Below, piece after piece: positions 6,517 through 11,266 of a DNA stretch of 11,266 bases. The stretch spans positions 1-11,266 of the forward strand of contig CAMDOJ010000046.1 of NCBI GenBank assembly GCA_945903555.1. The letters run 5' to 3'. This DNA comes from Chthoniobacter flavus. Lineage in GTDB: Bacteria > Verrucomicrobiota > Verrucomicrobiia > Chthoniobacterales > Terrimicrobiaceae. The notes beneath the pieces were generated by a model, which saw only the letters and a list, made by a program, of their open reading frames with translations, had not been told where the DNA came from and ran no database searches. The translations under genes were made by a program, and so were the position numbers. Within the stretch, counting starts at the first letter, position 1. Every line of letters starts with the position of its first letter.

Positions 6517-7934
6517 TAATGATGATCCTCTCCGTAATGTGGGTCGGCCTCTGGAAGGACCGATTTGACTTCAAACATACAAACCATCGGAAGGAAACGG
6601 ATGAAAAGCAGGAACAGGGTCGTGAAGAGCCCGAATGTGCCGATAAATGTGCAAATATCAACCCAAGTCGGATGGAACATTCCCCATGCGGATGGTGTGA
6701 AATCGCGGGCCAGTGTCGTCGCGATAATGACGAAGCGCTCGAACCACATTCCCATGTTCGGGAATTGGACGATGATCCAGACCCACACCAAGTTTGTGCG
6801 GAAAAATTTAAACCAGAAGAATTGTGGCGAAATGACGTTACAGAACATCATCGACCAGTATGCCCACCAGTAGGGACCAAAGGCACGATACCAGAATGCA
6901 TCACGTTCGAATGGGTTGGCACTATACCATGCCATGAAGAGCTCCATGAGGTAGGCGTAACCAACGATCGAACCGGTGAGCAGGATGACTTTGCACATCT
7001 TGTCCACGTGGTTTGTAGTCACGAGATCGTGGAGGGGTTTGTAAATCGCGCAAGCTGGAATCATGATGGTGAGCACCATCGCGAAACCGCCGAAAATAGC
7101 ACCCGCTACAAAGTAAGGCGGGAAAATCGTTGTATGCCAACCAGGAATCACCGACGTCGCGAAGTCAAACGAAACGATCGAGTGAACCGAAAGCACGAGC
7201 GGCGTGGAAAGACCAGCTAGAACGAGGTATGCCATTTCGTAGTGACGCCATTGGCGGTTGCCACCGCGCCATCCCAAAGCAAGCACACCGTAGATGAACT
7301 TGCGCACTTTGGTTGTGCAGCGGTCACGAAGTGTTGCCAGATCAGGAATCAAACCGGTATACCAAAACAGCACCGATACGGTGAAATAGGTGGATACAGC
7401 GAAAACGTCCCAAAGAAGCGGTGAGCGAAAGTTTTGCCAGATCGCATTCGCGTTTGGAACGGGAGCTAGGAACCAAGCCATCCATACACGACCAACGTGA
7501 AGGGCTGGATAAATACCGGCGCAAACGACCGCAAAAAGTGTCATCGCTTCCGCCGCGCGGTTGATCGACGTGCGCCATTTTTGGCGGGTGAGGAAAAGAA
7601 TCGCCGAAATCAGCGTACCGGCGTGCCCGATACCGATCCAGAAAACGAAGTTCGTGATATCCCAGGCCCAGCCGATCGGATGGTTATTTCCCCAAACACC
7701 CACACCCGTGGAGATAAGGTAACCCAGCAAAGCAACGCACATGATGGTCATGGGCACAGTGATGGCCATGGAGACATACCACCAAGTCGGTGTTTTGCCT
7801 TCCACGATGGAACTGATGTAATTACTGATCCAGCCCATTTCCCTTTGGTTGAGAACCAAGGGTGGACGGACGAGTTGCTTCTCGTCTTCGGAGAGGTTGT
7901 TTGAGTGATCTATGTTGGCGGAGGCGTTAGACAT
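6516..7934 (-). CDS. actC: ActC, NrfD/PsrC-like quinol-interacting membrane subunit of alternative complex III
   Basis: A 472-aa polytopic membrane protein. It has a soluble N-terminus of about 50 residues followed by about ten hydrophobic segments (first at about 52-75, second at about 95-116). The stretch HAGTLISAILFLTRQKWR (104-121) and the following R-A-A-E-A-M and H-V-G-R-V-W elements are typical of the NrfD-like family as found in ACIII. In known ACIII, ActC is one of two homologous ten-helix subunits and is the main candidate for quinol oxidation next to the ActB iron-sulfur domain. It starts 17 nt after the actB stop without a clear Shine-Dalgarno sequence. Its TAA shares one base with the actD ATG (TAATG). 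Length and composition are normal for the family. Confidence 0.95.
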   Translation of the reverse strand: MSNASANIDHSNNLSEDEKQLVRPPLVLNQREMGWISNYISSIVEGKTPTWWYVSMAITVPMTIMCVALLGYLISTGVGVWGNNHPIGWAWDITNFVFWIGIGHAGTLISAILFLTRQKWRTSINRAAEAMTLFAVVCAGIYPALHVGRVWMAWFLAPVPNANAIWQNFRSPLLWDVFAVSTYFTVSVLFWYTGLIPDLATLRDRCTTKVRKFIYGVLALGWRGGNRQWRHYEMAYLVLAGLSTPLVLSVHSIVSFDFATSVIPGWHTTIFPPYFVAGAIFGGFAMVLTIMIPACAIYKPLHDLVTTNHVDKMCKVILLTGSIVGYAYLMELFMAWYSANPFERDAFWYRAFGPYWWAYWSMMFCNVISPQFFWFKFFRTNLVWVWIIVQFPNMGMWFERFVIIATTLARDFTPSAWGMFHPTWVDICTFIGTFGLFTTLFLLFIRFLPMVCMFEVKSVLPEADPHYGEDHH

Positions 7935-7951
7935 TTTCTAAATGGGCTACT

Positions 7952-10900
7952 TTAGTGACCTTGTGAGGCCTCGGCTTTTGTGGGTTTGTTGTGAGCGTCG
8001 CCGTGAGCTGGTGGAAGTTCGTTTCCGTGTCCAGCAGCATGGGGATCGCCATGACCTTCGCCATGGGAATCGTGACCCGCTCCATTGGCCATGCCGACTT
8101 TATCTGCGCCTGGCATTTTCGGATTCGGGTTTTTGATACGAGCGAGATAAGTCACGCGAGGTGTTGTGTTCAGGTATTTGAACATCGTGTATCCACGAGT
8201 GCTGTTGCGGAGGCGGGCGACTTGGCTCTTTGGATTGGCGATATCCCCGAACACGATCGAATCATTCGGGCAAGCCTGTTGGCAAGCGACCTTGAACGAA
8301 GCGATCGGCGTTTCACTCGAAGGCGTTGGGCCGGCTTCCACGAGGCGGGAGATTTTGGACTCCTCAATGCGTTGGATGCAGAACGTGCATTTTTCCATGA
8401 CGCCGCGCATACGGACGGTGACGTTCGGGTTTTTCGCCATTTTGAGGCTGTCTGCCATGCCTTTTTTGGCGAGCGGACCCCAATAAAGCTCGTCGATTGG
8501 GCGTTGGTTATAGTCGAAATAGTTAAAGCGGCGAACTTTCCATGGGCAGTTATTCGCGCAATAGCGGGTGCCGATGCAACGATTGTAAGTCATGAGGTTG
8601 AGGCCATCCTCACTGTGAACGGTGGCATTCACGGGACAAACGGTTTCGCAAGGAGCATTTTCGCAATGCTGGCACATGACGGCTTGAGAAAGCATTTCAG
8701 GATCCTCAGCATCGCCAGCGAAGTAGCGATCGAGGCGAATCCAAGCCATGTCGCGATTTTTGCGGACTTGGTCTTTTCCGACGACAGGCACGTTGTTCTC
8801 CGCTTGGCAGGCAACGACGCACGCATTGCAACCTGTGCAGGTATTGAGATCCACCGTCATTCCCCACTGCTCTTTCGCAGTGAGTGTCGGATGGGTGTAG
8901 AGAGAAATATTTGGCGGGATGTGGCCATCCATGCCCATCGTCTGGGCAAAGGTGTTGTTTTTTTCGAAGCGCTCGAGGGTTCCCTCGCGAACGAGGTCAC
9001 GACCTTCCATGCTGCGATGCTCTTGAGTCTGCGCGAGCGGGTAATCGCGATCAGTGACCACACAAGTGACACTGCCGGCGAACCGCATGGTATCTGTGCC
9101 GCGAATCGGATAGGCGTCGAAGCCGACGTTTTCCATGAGGGCGGAAACGTCTTTGCGACCGTAGCCGAGAGCGATGGAGAGAGAGTTGTCGGCATGACCG
9201 GGAGCTACAAGGGCGGCGGCTTCAATCGTGGTCTTGCCATCGCTGATCTTAACGATATCCGCCACGAGATCGTAGTTGATTTCGTTGCCCATTTTTTCGG
9301 CAATCTTTTCGAAAGAACCGAAGTTATTGGCTTTGATTCCAAGTTTCTTCGCGGTAGCTGGGCTGACCATGACCGCGTTGTCCCAAGTCACTTTCGTAAC
9401 GAAATCGGGCGTTTCAACGAGCCAAGAATTATTGGCGTAGCGGCCATCATCGACACTTCCGCTCTGCAAGAATACTAATTCCAGCGCATCTGCAGCGCCA
9501 GCTTTTGTTCCTTTGGCGGCGAGAGCATTGGCGCTACCGACATTCAATGTGGCTGGCGTAGTCGCAAAGGCCGATCCAGGCAGAAATCCGTCGCGCAGGA
9601 AGGTATTCCAAGCTTCATCCGATCCGCCGCCAGCGAGTTGATTTAATGTCTCGCGAACTTGCGCTAGACCGTCGCCAACTGTTCCATCGAGGAGCTTGCC
9701 GAGAATTTCCAATTCCGAAACGCCATTCCACAAAGGAAGAACCATCGGCTGAACGGATGTGTAGGTACCGTCAAACGTGCGAGTGTCTCCCCATGCCTCA
9801 AGGAAATGCGTGGAAGGAATATTCCAATGCGAAACCTTCGTGGTCTCGTCCTCGAAATAACCGAGACGGGACACGGTCGGAACTTTTTTCAGGAGGTTGG
9901 TAAAATCCAGGTTCGCAGGAGCATTGTAAGCGGGATTACCGCCAAAGATGAAGAGCGACTCGACCTTGCCTGCCGAGATGGCTGCCGCGAGATTCGAGAT
10001 CGAAGCCGTGGGAAGCTCATCGGTTTTCACGGCGAGTATCGTCGTTCCGAGATTGCCAAGGGCGATATTGATCGCATTCACCAAGACCTGAATTGGCGCT
10101 GGTGTTTGCGGACCGGTAAGAACAATAGAACGACCCGACTTGGTTAAAAGATCGTTCGCGCACTCGCTGATCCATTCTGACTTAACCGAGGTGGAAGACA
10201 CTGGGAATGCCTTTGCGACCGTGGCCAATCCGGCATCTCTTGTCTTGTCGGCGATGACCAAAGCGAGTTGGCGGGAGAATTCGCCCATCTCGGAAACCTT
10301 GCAGCGCTGGCGGTGATCCGCCATGCCGCCAGTGACGGTGAAATGGTTTTCCACCACGTAGAGGCGGTTCATCGAAGCGCCTTTTTGCTCTGGGTTGCGG
10401 CGAGCGGCAAATCCTTGCGCATAGCCGATGCCTGTCTCAATCGGATTTAGGAAATCGCTATCGATCGCCAGAATCGCATCAGCGCGGTCGAATTTAGGAA
10501 CGAGACGAACGTTGGGACCGAAGGAAGCGGCATTAGCGACGACCGTTTCACTGTCACCGAGTGGTTCGTATTCCGCCCAGATCAGGCCGGGAAACTTCTT
10601 TTCGAGTGCGGTGCGCAAACGATCGCGGGTGGGCGAGTTTTTCTTTTCAACGAGAAAAGCGAGCCCCTTGCCGCCGGCTTGATTGAGGCTTTTCAGGTAG
10701 GCATCGAACGCGACCGCATCCGAATCAGCGCCTTTGTTGGTGATCTTCTTCGCACGATGCGGATCGTAAAGATCGAGAATGGCTGCTTGGGCGAAGGAAT
10801 CAGTACCGCCATTGCTGAACGGGTGCAGTGGATTCCCCTCCAACTTGGTTGGGCGACCATCGGATGTCGTAGCAATGAGCGGGATGGCTCCATAGCGGGC

Positions 10901-11206
10901 CGGCATCGAGGTTGCGTAGTAAAGAAACTTGCTCGGAATCGCGTATTCTACGCCCTTGGAAAAAGGAACGAGGTAGGATTCCGGACGGCGGCAACCAGTG
11001 AGACCAACGCCCGCAAATGCGATCGAGGCGCCCATGAGCTTGAGGAAATCGCGCTTCGAGAGCCCGCTATCTTCATACATCTCGGCTCCACCGGGAAATT
11101 CCCGCTGAAGGTGTTTCACAAACTCAGGGTCATTCTCACGCTCACGCAGACTGCGCCAAAGCGTGGGATTTTGTTCGGGAGCTGGGTGGTTTAAATTTTT
11201 CTTCAT
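7952..11206 (-). CDS. actB: ActB, molybdopterin-oxidoreductase-like / iron-sulfur subunit of alternative complex III
   Basis: A protein of 1084 aa, typical of fused ActB. The N-terminal part (about 75-760) resembles a molybdopterin oxidoreductase fold, which in ActB is known not to carry the cofactor. The C-terminal part (about 780-985) is a ferredoxin-like domain. Its Cys groups are C790/C793/C796/C800, C845/C848/C853/C857, C877/C883/C887 and C940/C943/C975/C979. The third group reads CIGTRYC, with Thr880 where a fourth Cys would be, as expected for three [4Fe-4S] and one [3Fe-4S] cluster. A Tat-like signal sits unusually far in (about 49-72): SKRDFLK, a hydrophobic stretch, then LTGC, a lipobox-like Cys72. 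The twin arginine is KR here. The last 45 or so residues carry eight histidines. ATG at 11206 is chosen because GGAGG lies 9 nt upstream; an in-frame TTG at 11215 directly abuts GGAGG and is too close. The start overlaps the actA stop (ATGA). Role: extracytoplasmic electron relay in ACIII. Confidence 0.95.
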   Translation of the reverse strand: MKKNLNHPAPEQNPTLWRSLRERENDPEFVKHLQREFPGGAEMYEDSGLSKRDFLKLMGASIAFAGVGLTGCRRPESYLVPFSKGVEYAIPSKFLYYATSMPARYGAIPLIATTSDGRPTKLEGNPLHPFSNGGTDSFAQAAILDLYDPHRAKKITNKGADSDAVAFDAYLKSLNQAGGKGLAFLVEKKNSPTRDRLRTALEKKFPGLIWAEYEPLGDSETVVANAASFGPNVRLVPKFDRADAILAIDSDFLNPIETGIGYAQGFAARRNPEQKGASMNRLYVVENHFTVTGGMADHRQRCKVSEMGEFSRQLALVIADKTRDAGLATVAKAFPVSSTSVKSEWISECANDLLTKSGRSIVLTGPQTPAPIQVLVNAINIALGNLGTTILAVKTDELPTASISNLAAAISAGKVESLFIFGGNPAYNAPANLDFTNLLKKVPTVSRLGYFEDETTKVSHWNIPSTHFLEAWGDTRTFDGTYTSVQPMVLPLWNGVSELEILGKLLDGTVGDGLAQVRETLNQLAGGGSDEAWNTFLRDGFLPGSAFATTPATLNVGSANALAAKGTKAGAADALELVFLQSGSVDDGRYANNSWLVETPDFVTKVTWDNAVMVSPATAKKLGIKANNFGSFEKIAEKMGNEINYDLVADIVKISDGKTTIEAAALVAPGHADNSLSIALGYGRKDVSALMENVGFDAYPIRGTDTMRFAGSVTCVVTDRDYPLAQTQEHRSMEGRDLVREGTLERFEKNNTFAQTMGMDGHIPPNISLYTHPTLTAKEQWGMTVDLNTCTGCNACVVACQAENNVPVVGKDQVRKNRDMAWIRLDRYFAGDAEDPEMLSQAVMCQHCENAPCETVCPVNATVHSEDGLNLMTYNRCIGTRYCANNCPWKVRRFNYFDYNQRPIDELYWGPLAKKGMADSLKMAKNPNVTVRMRGVMEKCTFCIQRIEESKISRLVEAGPTPSSETPIASFKVACQQACPNDSIVFGDIANPKSQVARLRNSTRGYTMFKYLNTTPRVTYLARIKNPNPKMPGADKVGMANGAGHDSHGEGHGDPHAAGHGNELPPAHGDAHNKPTKAEASQGH

Positions 11207-11266
11207 CGGTGACAACCTCCACAGGTGACGGGAGGATTAACTTCCCACTCTTCCTTAAATTTCATG
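11203..11266 (-). CDS. actA: ActA C-terminal end (multiheme cytochrome c subunit of alternative complex III), partial
   Basis: Only the last 20 or so codons are in the window; the 5' part lies beyond the right edge. The visible peptide ends ...NPPVTCGGCHR-stop. This contains a CxxCH heme c attachment motif (CGGCH) that finishes one residue before the stop. Its position directly before actB, with its TGA overlapping the actB ATG (ATGA), fits ActA, the pentaheme cytochrome c that normally opens ACIII operons. In the family, ActA is a periplasmic, membrane-anchored subunit that takes part in electron transfer out of the complex. Identity rests on the heme motif plus gene order, not on a full sequence. 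A different multiheme cytochrome in the same position cannot be excluded. Confidence 0.7.
   Translation of the reverse strand, partial: MKFKEEWEVNPPVTCGGCHR
11216..11220 (-). promoter_or_regulatory. Shine-Dalgarno GGAGG that sets the actB start
   Basis: The minus strand reads GGAGG here, inside the last codons of actA and 9 nt before ATG 11206. This is ideal spacing for that ATG and zero spacing for the alternative TTG at 11215, so it supports the ATG. It is the clearest ribosome binding site in the window; most other genes seem to rely on coupling through overlapping stop/start codons. Good secondary examples are GGAGAGG at 6527-6533 before actD and GGAGA at 5960-5964 before actE. Confidence 0.75.

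Noticed and set aside
6519..7220. A 233-codon plus-strand open frame opposite actC
   Set aside because: It is antisense to a clear NrfD-like membrane protein, highly charged, with no motif; a shadow frame.
8547..8578. Missing cysteine (Thr880) in the third ActB cluster motif as an anomaly
   Set aside because: CIGTRYC is the usual form in ActB and fits the known [3Fe-4S] cluster; it is a family trait, not a defect.
7991..9478. A 495-codon open frame on the plus strand opposite actB
   Set aside because: It lies entirely antisense to the strongly supported iron-sulfur half of actB, has no recognisable domain, and its composition is what codon bias on the other strand would produce.
1..11266. 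CRISPR arrays, tRNA/rRNA genes, insertion sequences
   Set aside because: None seen; the window is almost fully coding on one strand and the only tandem repeat is the coding 15-bp one.

Overview
The whole window is one tightly packed operon read on the minus strand, with no gene supported on the plus strand. It encodes the end of a respiratory chain. From high to low coordinates, in transcription order, it runs: the last codons of actA, then complete actB, actC, actD, actE and actF (alternative complex III, ACIII, a quinol:electron-acceptor oxidoreductase); a small one-helix membrane protein with a Pro/Ala-rich tail; a CcoN-like integral membrane protein; a CcoO-like monoheme cytochrome c; a CcoP-like monoheme cytochrome c; and the first 177 codons of coxB (CuA-type oxidase subunit II), which runs off the left edge. 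Neighbouring genes overlap (ATGA, TAATG or TGATG junctions) or lie 4-17 nt apart. The exception is a gap of about 73 nt before the ccoN-like gene. No promoter or terminator was recognised, so the operon promoter is expected upstream of actA, outside the window.

The most unusual gene is the ccoN-like one. Its protein keeps the CcoN fold and can be aligned without gaps around four metal-ligand regions. However, every histidine that should bind the low-spin heme, the high-spin heme or CuB is replaced, and so is the active-site tyrosine. It cannot be an O2-reducing subunit as drawn, yet it is intact and sits in phase with CcoO-like and CcoP-like cytochromes. A working interpretation (inference) is that the ligand-free CcoN-like/CcoO/CcoP module is a structural or electron-wiring adaptor. 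It would sit between ACIII, which oxidises quinol, and a real CuA-containing oxidase, whose subunit II gene begins at the left edge.

The organism is probably a Gram-negative bacterium that uses ACIII instead of bc1. The gene mix, moderate GC and Pro/Ala-rich tails suggest the Verrucomicrobiota/PVC group, but this is a low-confidence guess from context alone. Other notable details are a KR (not RR) Tat-like signal in ActB, a histidine-rich ActB tail, an ActE without the lipobox cysteine, and a 15-bp tandem repeat that encodes the Pro/Ala tail of the small membrane protein.
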